64,000 bases of DNA, taken from Christensenella timonensis (lineage in GTDB: Bacteria > Bacillota > Clostridia > Christensenellales > Christensenellaceae). A model generated the notes under the pieces. That model was given only the letters and a program-made list of their open reading frames with translations, was not told the DNA's origin and ran no database searches. This document shows positions 25,169-32,480 of the stretch, one piece after another; position 1 is the stretch's first letter, and the number at the start of each line of letters is the position of its first letter. The stretch covers positions 124,001 to 188,000 of the forward strand of contig NZ_FLKP01000002.1 of NCBI RefSeq assembly GCF_900087015.1, given 5' to 3'. A program made the translations under genes and the position numbers.

Positions 25169-26152
25169 TTATTTTTTATCAGTGCGGTCAAGCAGAACTG
25201 CAGCAATAATGATCGCGCCGCTGATTACCTGCTGCCAATAAGAGGATACGCCCAAAAGGTCAAGGCCGTTGTTTAAGACGCCGATGATAAACGCGCCGAC
25301 GATTGTTCCCCACATTTTGCCAACGCCGCCCGAAAGCGCCGTACCGCCGATCACAACAGCGGAGATCGCGTCCAGTTCATATCCTTGTCCGATGTTTGGC
25401 TGGCCGACAACGATACGACAGGATTGCAGCACGCCTGCGATACCGCAGATCAGGCCGGAAATGATATAAGTTGTCATTTTGATGTTGGAAGCAGGGATAC
25501 CGGAAGCGCGCGCCGCTTCCTCGTTGCCGCCAACCGCATACACGTAACGGCCAAACTTGGTCTTTGAAAGGACAAACATGGCGATAACCGCTACGATAAT
25601 CATTACAATAACGAGATATGGAATTCCGCCCAGCGTGCCGCTGCCGAACGCTTTAAAGGTCGGCGCCATATTCGATACCGGCCGGCCGTTTGATAAGAGC
25701 AGTGCCGTGCCGCGCGCGATCGTAAGCGTTCCTAGCGTCACGATAAACGGGGCAACCTTTGCTTTTGCCACGATAACGCCATTGAACACGCCGAAAGCAA
25801 GCCCTACCAGAATCCCCATAATGACCGCGACCAAAGCCGGGTACATCATGACGCCATTATCGTCCACCTGCGCAAACATGGCGAACACCACGCCGGACAC
25901 CGCCAGTACCGAGCCAACCGAAAGATCGATACCGCCTGTCAGGATAACAAACGTTACGCCGATCGCCAGCAACGCATTGATGGACGTCTGCGTCAGGATC
26001 GTAATGAGATTGTTGGGCGTGAAAAATTTATTTGTCGCGATCGTAAGGGCGATAATCAAAATAATAAGCGCCAATACAATACCATACTTTCTGAAAATTT
26101 CTCCCGCCGTCATCCCCCTGCCTGATTCCAGCGAATTACTTTTACTAACCAT
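25169..26152 (-). CDS. Sugar ABC transporter permease 2 (RbsC family)
   Basis: The 327-residue permease has about eight or more hydrophobic segments and the family phrases TSINALLAIGVTFVILTGGI, DLSVGSVLAVSG and AISAVVIGGTALSGGVG. It is the CUT2-type channel subunit between the ATPase (17 bases upstream) and the lipoprotein. GGGGGAGG precedes ATG 26152. Confidence 0.94.
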   Translation of the reverse strand: MVSKSNSLESGRGMTAGEIFRKYGIVLALIILIIALTIATNKFFTPNNLITILTQTSINALLAIGVTFVILTGGIDLSVGSVLAVSGVVFAMFAQVDDNGVMMYPALVAVIMGILVGLAFGVFNGVIVAKAKVAPFIVTLGTLTIARGTALLLSNGRPVSNMAPTFKAFGSGTLGGIPYLVIVMIIVAVIAMFVLSKTKFGRYVYAVGGNEEAARASGIPASNIKMTTYIISGLICGIAGVLQSCRIVVGQPNIGQGYELDAISAVVIGGTALSGGVGKMWGTIVGAFIIGVLNNGLDLLGVSSYWQQVISGAIIIAAVLLDRTDKK

Positions 26153-26171
26153 CTTTTTTTCCTCCCCCAGT

Positions 26172-27665
26172 TTATTGAGCTAATACATACTCCATAATTT
26201 TTTCCTGTTTTATTTCTTCTCTTTGGTTGATCTCGCCTCTGATTTTACCTTCATGCATGACGATCACACGATCGGAAAGCCCGATTAGCTCCGGCATTTC
26301 CGACGAGACGACGATCACCGCTTTTCCCTGCTGGGCAAGACCATTAATAAGCTGGTATATTTCTGCCTTCGCGCCGATATCGATACCCCTTGTCGGTTCG
26401 TCCATGATGAGGATATCCGATTCGTCCAGCAGGATCTTTCCCAAAACAACCTTTTGCTGGTTCCCGCCGGAGAGGTTTCCCACAGCCTGGTTCCTCGTCG
26501 GCGTTTTAATGGTAAGGTCTTCGATTTGCTTATCCGCCAGTTCATTCTCCTTTTTTTGATTGATGATAGGCGACTTAAAATACTTATTGACGTTGGAAAG
26601 CGTCAGGTTGTGCTTGACAGAAAGCGGAAGCACGAGGCCCACGCCCTTGCGGTCTTCGTTTACAAGTCCGATCCCGCTTGCGATCGCGTCTTTTGGGGTA
26701 CGGATGGTGGTTTCCTTCCCCTTTATGAATACCTTGCCGCTATCGAGCTTATCGAGTCCATAAATACAGCGCATCGTTTCCGTCCTGCCCGCACCCATCA
26801 GTCCCGCAAAGCCGACCACTTCACCGCGCCGCACAGAAAACGAAACGTTTTCAAACACACCCTTTCTCGTCAGTCCTTCCACGCGCAGCATTTCCTCACC
26901 CGCCTGCGTATCACGTTTTGGAAATACGTCCGTCAGCTTACGGCCGACCATAGCTACGACGATCTGGTCGATATCCACGTCGCACGCATTGAACGTATCT
27001 ACGAGGCATCCGTCGCGGAACACGGTCACGCGGTCGCTGATTTTAAGGATCTCATCCATCTTATGCGATATGTAGATGATCGCGACTCCCTTTGCCTTAA
27101 GCTCATTGATCACACGGAACAGGTTTTCCACTTCCCGATCCGTAATTGCCGAAGTCGGTTCATCCATGACGATCACGCTCGCATCGTAAGAAACCGCCTT
27201 CGCGATTTCCACCATCTGCTGTTCAGACACCATCAGGCTGTTCATCGTACGCTTGGGGTTTAGGCCGACGCCCACATTTTTGAGCCATTCCGCTGCTTTT
27301 ACATTCATTTCCTTTTGCTGCAGGACGCCGTGTCTTACGATTTCCCTGCCGAGAAACATATTTTCGGCAATGGTCAGGTAGGGGACGTAAGAGAGCTCCT
27401 GATGAATGATCGCGATCCCCTTGGAAAGCGTTAGCCTTTCATCGCGTTTTTCAAGCACCTCGCCCTTATAAACGACGTCGCCGACGTCCTGTTTATAGGT
27501 TCCCGTCAGGATCTTCATCAGTGTGGATTTCCCTGCGCCATTCTCCCCCATCAGCGCGTGCACTTCGCCTTCCTCCAATTCAAAGGAAACACGATCAAGC
27601 GCTTTGACGCCCGGAAAAGTTTTGCAGATATTTTTCATCTCCAGTAAATGCCCTTGACTGCTCAC
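26172..27665 (-). CDS. Sugar ABC transporter ATPase 2 (RbsA/MglA family)
   Basis: The 497-residue ATPase has two ABC domains: domain 1 with GENGAGKST, VSEQQMVEIAKAVS, MDEPTSAI and ISHK; domain 2 with the degenerate Walker A GLMGAGRTE, LSGGNQQK and MDEPTRGID. These are the standard residues, in contrast to the orphan paralogue at 4399-5874. The start is GTG 27665 with AAGGAG 8 bases before. A promoter with an embedded operator lies about 120 bases upstream. First gene of the ATPase-permease-lipoprotein operon. Confidence 0.94.
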   Translation of the reverse strand: MSSQGHLLEMKNICKTFPGVKALDRVSFELEEGEVHALMGENGAGKSTLMKILTGTYKQDVGDVVYKGEVLEKRDERLTLSKGIAIIHQELSYVPYLTIAENMFLGREIVRHGVLQQKEMNVKAAEWLKNVGVGLNPKRTMNSLMVSEQQMVEIAKAVSYDASVIVMDEPTSAITDREVENLFRVINELKAKGVAIIYISHKMDEILKISDRVTVFRDGCLVDTFNACDVDIDQIVVAMVGRKLTDVFPKRDTQAGEEMLRVEGLTRKGVFENVSFSVRRGEVVGFAGLMGAGRTETMRCIYGLDKLDSGKVFIKGKETTIRTPKDAIASGIGLVNEDRKGVGLVLPLSVKHNLTLSNVNKYFKSPIINQKKENELADKQIEDLTIKTPTRNQAVGNLSGGNQQKVVLGKILLDESDILIMDEPTRGIDIGAKAEIYQLINGLAQQGKAVIVVSSEMPELIGLSDRVIVMHEGKIRGEINQREEIKQEKIMEYVLAQ

Positions 27666-27781
27666 TCATAACACTCCTTTTCTGTTTTTTTGGTACCCTG
27701 TTTCTTGGAAATCTTTATCTGTTACGAATTGTTTTTTCTCAAATCTTTTGTTTTAACAGATGTAACAATTCGCCATATTAC

Positions 27782-27810
27782 ATAATTTAACACGTGTACT
27801 TATTTTTCAA
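27782..27810 (-). promoter_or_regulatory. Promoter of ABC operon 2
   Basis: On the minus strand TTGAAA (27810-27805), 17 bases, AATTAT (27787-27782). The operator lies almost wholly in the spacer, so repressor and polymerase would compete. Confidence 0.5.
27787..27800. promoter_or_regulatory. LacI-type operator (ABC operon 2)
   Basis: TTAACACGTGTACT, nearly identical to the site before GRE 2 (one base differs). Confidence 0.65.
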
Positions 27811-28089
27811 TAACAGATCGATCACATGCATTTTCATCTGAAAAGATCAAGTCGTCTTAAATTTCTCTCCTGGCTTTTTCGATTAGGTTAAGTTCTCAAA
27901 AAATGGATGTCTTGGTTCCGTCAACTTTACAGCTATCATAACGCCGAATAAGGCATTTGTCAATATTTTGATTAAAAATGTCATTTGTCATTTTTTCTTT
28001 TCGGCTACATTTCTTCAAAAACCCTTTATTCATGGGCATTTCACCAAGTTTCCATATTCTTGATAATCACTGGTTGTTCCGCTTACCCG

Positions 28090-28118
28090 TTGACAGAGGT
28101 TTGCCGCGATGCTAGTAT
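28090..28118 (+). promoter_or_regulatory. Candidate promoter toward the DUF1326 cluster
   Basis: TTGACA (28090-28095), 17 bases, TAGTAT (28113-28118). The implied leader is about 335 bases and contains the two operators at 28281-28315. Confidence 0.4.
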
Positions 28119-28280
28119 AGGAGGTAAAGCGCGGTCATCAACGGCCGGTCTTATGTTTTGCAGCAAAGGTATCATGGCCTTTTACATCCCTTATCTTGGA
28201 AATCCCGATCACACTGACTGCTGGTAGCACGTAAGGATCCATGTGTTACCGGGAAAAAAGGCGTTTTTCCAGCCCATTGC

Positions 28281-28294
28281 TGCACACGTGTTAA
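28281..28294. promoter_or_regulatory. LacI-type operator, tandem copy 1
   Basis: TGCACACGTGTTAA. Its centre is 21 bases from the centre of copy 2, two helical turns, so both would be bound from the same DNA face. Confidence 0.55.
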
Positions 28295-28301
28295 AAATTA
28301 T

Positions 28302-28315
28302 TTTACACGTGTTTA
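28302..28315. promoter_or_regulatory. LacI-type operator, tandem copy 2
   Basis: TTTACACGTGTTTA, a symmetric core with flanks close to the perfect palindrome. Lies about 150 bases before the DUF1326 gene. Confidence 0.55.
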
Positions 28316-28461
28316 GAAGTATTCTACCAGAGAACGCATACAATTGCAATAAAAAATTAAAATGAAATCTTTTTCAATACATCGCGATACGCCTTCCGCT
28401 TGCTGCGGGCGGGGATCGATACCTTTAAATTTATCTTGAACTACCGAAAGGAGAACCAGAA

Positions 28462-29139
28462 ATGAGTAAAGAAAAAAACAAAACACAATGGCCGGACTGG
28501 AAGCTGGACGGCGAGTACATCGAGAGCTGCAGCTGCGATGTGAGCTGTCCGTGCCTCATCAGCGCGCAGGCGCACAACACGATCCTGCCCGACTATCTTC
28601 CCTGCGACGTCCTTTTGAGCTTCATTATCGATAAGGGGCATTATGAGGACGTTATCCTGGACGGATGCAAATTTGTCGTTGCCTTTTCCACCCCACGTGA
28701 AATGTGCCTGAAAAACTGGACGACCGCCTATTACATCGACGCGAAAACGCCCGAGCAGCAGGCGGCGCTGACGACGATCGTAACCGGGCAGGCCGGCGGC
28801 CCTACTGCCGGGATGGCAGAGCATACGGAAGAAGGTTATGGCGTCAAGCTGGTGGACATCAGCTATGAGCGCCCGGACATTTACGGACGTGAAGCGGAAA
28901 TCCCCGGGATCATGAAGGTCAAGATCAAGGCAAAGATCGGCCAGCACGACAATATGCCGATCGTATACGAAAATGCCAGCGACATCGCTTATGTGATCAC
29001 GCAGTCTTATGGTACGGACGTGCGCTATACAGACAACATGAAGGTCATGAACAATACGGGCCGCAACGCTTTTTACGGCCGGTATGTATGGGTTCCCGAG
29101 TCCCCGATCGGCATCAAATATGACCGCTGCGAAAAATAA
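28462..29139 (+). CDS. DUF1326 domain protein
   Basis: The 225-residue soluble protein matches the DUF1326 family. A compact Cys motif near the N-terminus reads ESCSCDVSCPC (Cys23, 25, 29, 31), suited to binding a metal ion or forming disulfides. There is no signal peptide. The start ATG is preceded by AAAGGAG. It is first in a plus-strand set with DUF4418, an FtsX-type transporter and DUF2182; in other genomes, as I recall, DUF1326 and DUF2182 genes are often neighbours. The biochemical role is unknown to me; metal handling is inferred from the Cys cluster and partner proteins. Confidence 0.8.
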   Translation: MSKEKNKTQWPDWKLDGEYIESCSCDVSCPCLISAQAHNTILPDYLPCDVLLSFIIDKGHYEDVILDGCKFVVAFSTPREMCLKNWTTAYYIDAKTPEQQAALTTIVTGQAGGPTAGMAEHTEEGYGVKLVDISYERPDIYGREAEIPGIMKVKIKAKIGQHDNMPIVYENASDIAYVITQSYGTDVRYTDNMKVMNNTGRNAFYGRYVWVPESPIGIKYDRCEK

Positions 29140-29211
29140 AGCGTGAAGGACGGTAAGCCTCGGATCGGCGGGGCTTACCATCCTGCTGAAATCAAACCAG
29201 AGGTGTTCTCC

Positions 29212-29634
29212 ATGAAAAAAAACGTATTTGGAATCATTACGCTTGTTTTGGGTATATTGCTCATATTGACCGTACAGTTCATCCTGCCCGTATGCGATAA
29301 AACGTTGGAGCTTGCAAACGGTAACGCCGTACCCATGGCCTGCCACTATACGGGGCTTTTTACCACGGCGGCCGGAGTCCTGATTATTTTCTCAGGCGTA
29401 CTTTCCCTTTTCTTCCGCAAGGCACAGGCTTGTATTGTTTTAGGCTTGCAATCCCTCGCGCTCGCGCTGGTAACAGTCTTAATGTCAACCAGCTTTATCG
29501 GCGTCTGTAAAAACGCGACCATGCCTTGCCATATGGGCACGCAGCCCGGAATCATCGTGGTTTGTGTATTGATCATCGTGTGCGGCGTAGCGCAGGTGTT
29601 CGCCGGGATCAAAAAGGCGGGTACCGGTCAATGA
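29212..29634 (+). CDS. DUF4418 family membrane protein
   Basis: The 140-residue protein has four predicted membrane segments (about residues 6-27, 46-68, 73-96 and 112-132). Two equivalent loops carry the same M-x-C-H pattern: PMACHYTG (Cys44, His45) and TMPCHMGT (Cys106, His107), each preceded by a further Cys (28 and 99). This internal symmetry suggests a redox or metal site at one membrane face. ATG 29212 follows AGAGGTG; an upstream GTG frame start is less likely. The stop overlaps the next ATG by 4 bases, so it is coupled to the permease and may be part of the transporter complex. Confidence 0.75.
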   Translation: MKKNVFGIITLVLGILLILTVQFILPVCDKTLELANGNAVPMACHYTGLFTTAAGVLIIFSGVLSLFFRKAQACIVLGLQSLALALVTVLMSTSFIGVCKNATMPCHMGTQPGIIVVCVLIIVCGVAQVFAGIKKAGTGQ

Positions 29635-30836
29635 AAGTAAAACGGCTGACCGGCGCTGCGCTGGCTTTTGCAAATGTCCGGCGCAAACCCATGCGTACCA
29701 TGGGGCTCGCAATCATTGTCGCCGTCTTTGCTTTTGCCCTTTTTTGCGGCAGTATACTGACACAAAGCCTGAAAAGCGGGATCGAAAGCATGTCCGGACG
29801 GATCGGCGCCGACCTGATGGTCGTACCGCGAGGCAGCGGCACAGACCTGCAAAATTCCCTTTTACGCAGCGAACCCAGTACCTTTTATCTGGAAGACGGT
29901 ATAATAGACGGCCTTTCCTCAATCGACGGTGTGGCGCAGACCTCTCCCCAGCTTTTTATCGCTTCCCTGAACGCCGCCTGCTGCACGGTACCCGTACAGC
30001 TGATCGGCTATGACCCGGCTACCGATTTCACGATCGCGCCCTGGATGACCAATACCCTGTCCGAGCCCCTTGGCAGCGGCCAGGTGGTAGTCGGCAGCCT
30101 TGTGCTCGCCGAGCCGGGAGACGAGGTGTATTTCTACGGCCAGCCGTTTCAGGTAGCCGCGAAGCTGGCGGAGACAGGTATGGGCTTTGACTCTTCCATC
30201 TTTATGACCACAGATACGGCGCAGCATATGATCGACCTGTCCGGCGAAAAGGCTGTGCACCCCGCCGGCAGCGGCGAGGGACTGGTATCGTCCATTTTGA
30301 TCCGCCTTGACGCGGATGCGGACGCCACGCAGGTCGCAGACGAAATCATCGACCGTTTCCCTCACACAGATGTGGTGATATCCGACGATTTCATGCGTAA
30401 TATCGCAGGCGAGCTTTTAGATACCAGTAGCCTTACACTCGCCATCACGATCCTCCTGTGGGTGGTCGCTGTACTCGTGTTGTTGTTCGTGTTCTCCATT
30501 ACCTTCAACGAACGCAAAAAAGAATTTGCCCTTTTGGGCGCGCTAGGCGCCACCCGGGGCAAGATCGCAGGCGTCATCCTCTGTGAGTCGCTCATTACCG
30601 CAGCGATCGGAACGGCATGCGGCCTGCTTGCAGCGTGCCTCATCCTGTTTCCGTTCCAAACGCTCATCGCGACGTCCATGGGCCTTCCTTACCTGACGCC
30701 CGGCGCAGGCTCCGTCCTGGTAAACCTGCTTATAAGCGCGGGCATCTCCGTTCTCATCGGGCCGCTTTCCTGCCTCTATTCGGCAGTCCGCCTAAGCAAG
30801 ACGGATACATATTTCACGATAAGGGAGAATGAATGA
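29631..30836 (+). CDS. FtsX/MacB-like ABC transporter permease
   Basis: The 401-residue protein has one membrane segment near the N-terminus (about residues 20-42), a large extracytoplasmic domain (about 43-265), and three C-terminal segments, the classic MacB/FtsX layout. Phrases such as MRTMGLAIIVAVFAFALFCG and FSITFNERKKEFALLGALGA are typical. Such permeases usually perform mechanotransmission or export rather than sugar uptake. It overlaps DUF4418 and the ATPase by 4 bases on either side, so all three should form one complex. Substrate unknown. Confidence 0.9.
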   Translation: MKVKRLTGAALAFANVRRKPMRTMGLAIIVAVFAFALFCGSILTQSLKSGIESMSGRIGADLMVVPRGSGTDLQNSLLRSEPSTFYLEDGIIDGLSSIDGVAQTSPQLFIASLNAACCTVPVQLIGYDPATDFTIAPWMTNTLSEPLGSGQVVVGSLVLAEPGDEVYFYGQPFQVAAKLAETGMGFDSSIFMTTDTAQHMIDLSGEKAVHPAGSGEGLVSSILIRLDADADATQVADEIIDRFPHTDVVISDDFMRNIAGELLDTSSLTLAITILLWVVAVLVLLFVFSITFNERKKEFALLGALGATRGKIAGVILCESLITAAIGTACGLLAACLILFPFQTLIATSMGLPYLTPGAGSVLVNLLISAGISVLIGPLSCLYSAVRLSKTDTYFTIRENE

Positions 30837-31525
30837 TGTTACTGAAATGTGAGCAGGTCACCAGAAAATACAGCCGGGGCGAAAAAAATTTTTTTACAGC
30901 CGTAAACAAAGCCGGCTTTTCCGTTGAGGCGGGCGACTTTGTCAGTATCATCGGAAAATCCGGCAGTGGAAAATCCACGCTCCTCAATATGATCGCCGGA
31001 CTTTTGCACCCCACGTCCGGCCGCATCCTATTGAATGGAAAAGAATTCTGGACAGAGGATGAAAAGCAAATGGCGTATGTCCGCAACACCAGCCTCGGGT
31101 ATATCCCGCAGGGCCTGAGCCTTCTTGCAAATTTGACCGCCCTTGATAATGTCCGCCTGCCTTATTTCTTACACAAACGCGAGGGCGACGGCGCGGCGCG
31201 GGCGGAAATGCTGCTCGGGAAAGTCGGCCTTAAGGGACGGGGAGGCAGCTATCCATCCCAGCTTTCCGGCGGTGAAATGAAACGCGTCGCCATTGCGCGC
31301 GCGCTGATAAATGAACCTCTTTTGCTGCTCGCGGACGAACCCACGGCGGATATCGACGAGGATACCACGCGCGAGGTGATGGAGCTTTTCACGGAAATCC
31401 GTGCCGAAGGCAGCACCATATTAATGGCTACGCACGAGCTTGATAACGTGGGCTACGGCAACCGCGTGTTCCGCATGTCCGGCGGGAATCTTTCCGAAGC
31501 TTCGATACAGGACTATCAGAAATAA
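30833..31525 (+). CDS. ABC transporter ATPase (LolD/MacB-like)
   Basis: The 230-residue single ABC domain has Walker A GKSGSGKST (about residues 43-51), signature LSGGEMKRVAIARAL and Walker B LLLADEPTADID, with the H-loop in MATHELD. It is the energising subunit for the FtsX-type permease, with which it overlaps by 4 bases (ATGA). Two consecutive ATGs leave the exact start open by one codon. Confidence 0.93.
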   Translation: MMLLKCEQVTRKYSRGEKNFFTAVNKAGFSVEAGDFVSIIGKSGSGKSTLLNMIAGLLHPTSGRILLNGKEFWTEDEKQMAYVRNTSLGYIPQGLSLLANLTALDNVRLPYFLHKREGDGAARAEMLLGKVGLKGRGGSYPSQLSGGEMKRVAIARALINEPLLLLADEPTADIDEDTTREVMELFTEIRAEGSTILMATHELDNVGYGNRVFRMSGGNLSEASIQDYQK

Positions 31526-31552
31526 GCAATCAAAGGATAAAAAGGGATTTTC

Positions 31553-32392
31553 ATGGAACAGGCAAAAAAATTTCATCTCAACAAACAGCAGGCCATCGTG
31601 CTCATCGTTATCATTGCCTTAACGGTATGCGCATGGATCTATACTGCCGTCAATGCCAGCTCAAGCGGTATGGACGGTATGTCTATGGACATGACGGGCG
31701 CGGCCGATCCGGAAATGGATGCGCAAATGGCAGAGCGGCTGGCTGCAGCCGCCTATTCTCCCACAATGCCGCCTTTTTCGATGTTTGTGCCGATGTGGAT
31801 CGTCATGTGTATCGGCATGATGCTGCCCACGGCGGTACCGATGATCTTCGCTTTCGATACGATCAGTAAACGCCGCCGCGCGCAAGGCTTCGGCAACTCC
31901 CCTACTTACCTGTTCATCCTCGGCTACGTCCTTTTGTGGGCGCTGTTCGGCGTAGTCTGCTGGCTGGTCGGGGAAGGAATCATCGCCTTGATCGGCGGCT
32001 GCTTTACCAGTTGGACGCACACGCTCATCGGCGTAGCCGTCATTTTCCTGGTCGCGGGCGTTTACCAGCTAAGCCCGCTCAAAAACGCCTGTATGCGCGG
32101 GTGCCAGCATCCGCTCGCCTTTGTACTGCATAACTGGAAAGCAGGCGGCTCCGGCGCGCTTCTGATGGGCATGAAACACGGCATGGAATGCATCGGCTGC
32201 TGCTGGGCGCTTATGGTCGTGCTCTTCCCCCTGGGGATGATGAACCTCTTTTGGATGGGGCTGTTTACGCTGATCATGTTCTTTGAAAAAAATGCAAAAT
32301 TCGGAACCTTACTAAGCAAAATCGTCGGTTGGCTCCTGATTGTGGCAGGTGCGATCCTCTGTATTATGGGCGGCTTCTTACTTGCATTATAA
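31553..32392 (+). CDS. DUF2182 family integral membrane protein
   Basis: The 279-residue protein has about seven hydrophobic segments and the DUF2182 hallmarks: FVPMWIVMCIGMMLPTAVPM and MKHGMECIGCCWALMVV (His209, Cys213, Cys216, Cys217). A Met/Asp-rich extracytoplasmic segment (SSGMDGMSMDMTG, about residues 37-50) could bind soft metal ions such as copper. Families of this type are annotated as predicted metal-binding membrane proteins. It starts 27 bases after the ATPase behind AAGGGA and closes the cluster. Confidence 0.8.
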   Translation: MEQAKKFHLNKQQAIVLIVIIALTVCAWIYTAVNASSSGMDGMSMDMTGAADPEMDAQMAERLAAAAYSPTMPPFSMFVPMWIVMCIGMMLPTAVPMIFAFDTISKRRRAQGFGNSPTYLFILGYVLLWALFGVVCWLVGEGIIALIGGCFTSWTHTLIGVAVIFLVAGVYQLSPLKNACMRGCQHPLAFVLHNWKAGGSGALLMGMKHGMECIGCCWALMVVLFPLGMMNLFWMGLFTLIMFFEKNAKFGTLLSKIVGWLLIVAGAILCIMGGFLLAL

Positions 32393-32480
32393 AAATTTGG
32401 CCATTCTCTTATCGCGCAATCGCCGGTTAGGAGACGCCTGCCTGTACCGGACATAGGCAAATCGTCAATTTCTTACCGCA

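Larger units (their letters stand above)
27666..28461. other. Long regulatory gap between ABC operon and DUF1326 cluster
   Basis: This 796-base gap separates divergent gene sets. It contains three CACGTG-type operators (one near each end group), a promoter for each direction, and a stretch around 27985-28227 that can be read as an 80-residue frame without a ribosome site or family match, which I do not call a gene. Confidence 0.55.

Noticed and set aside
27985-28227. 80-residue open frame on the plus strand in the long regulatory gap
   Set aside because: No ribosome site, no family resemblance, and it lies among promoter and operator elements; most likely chance.
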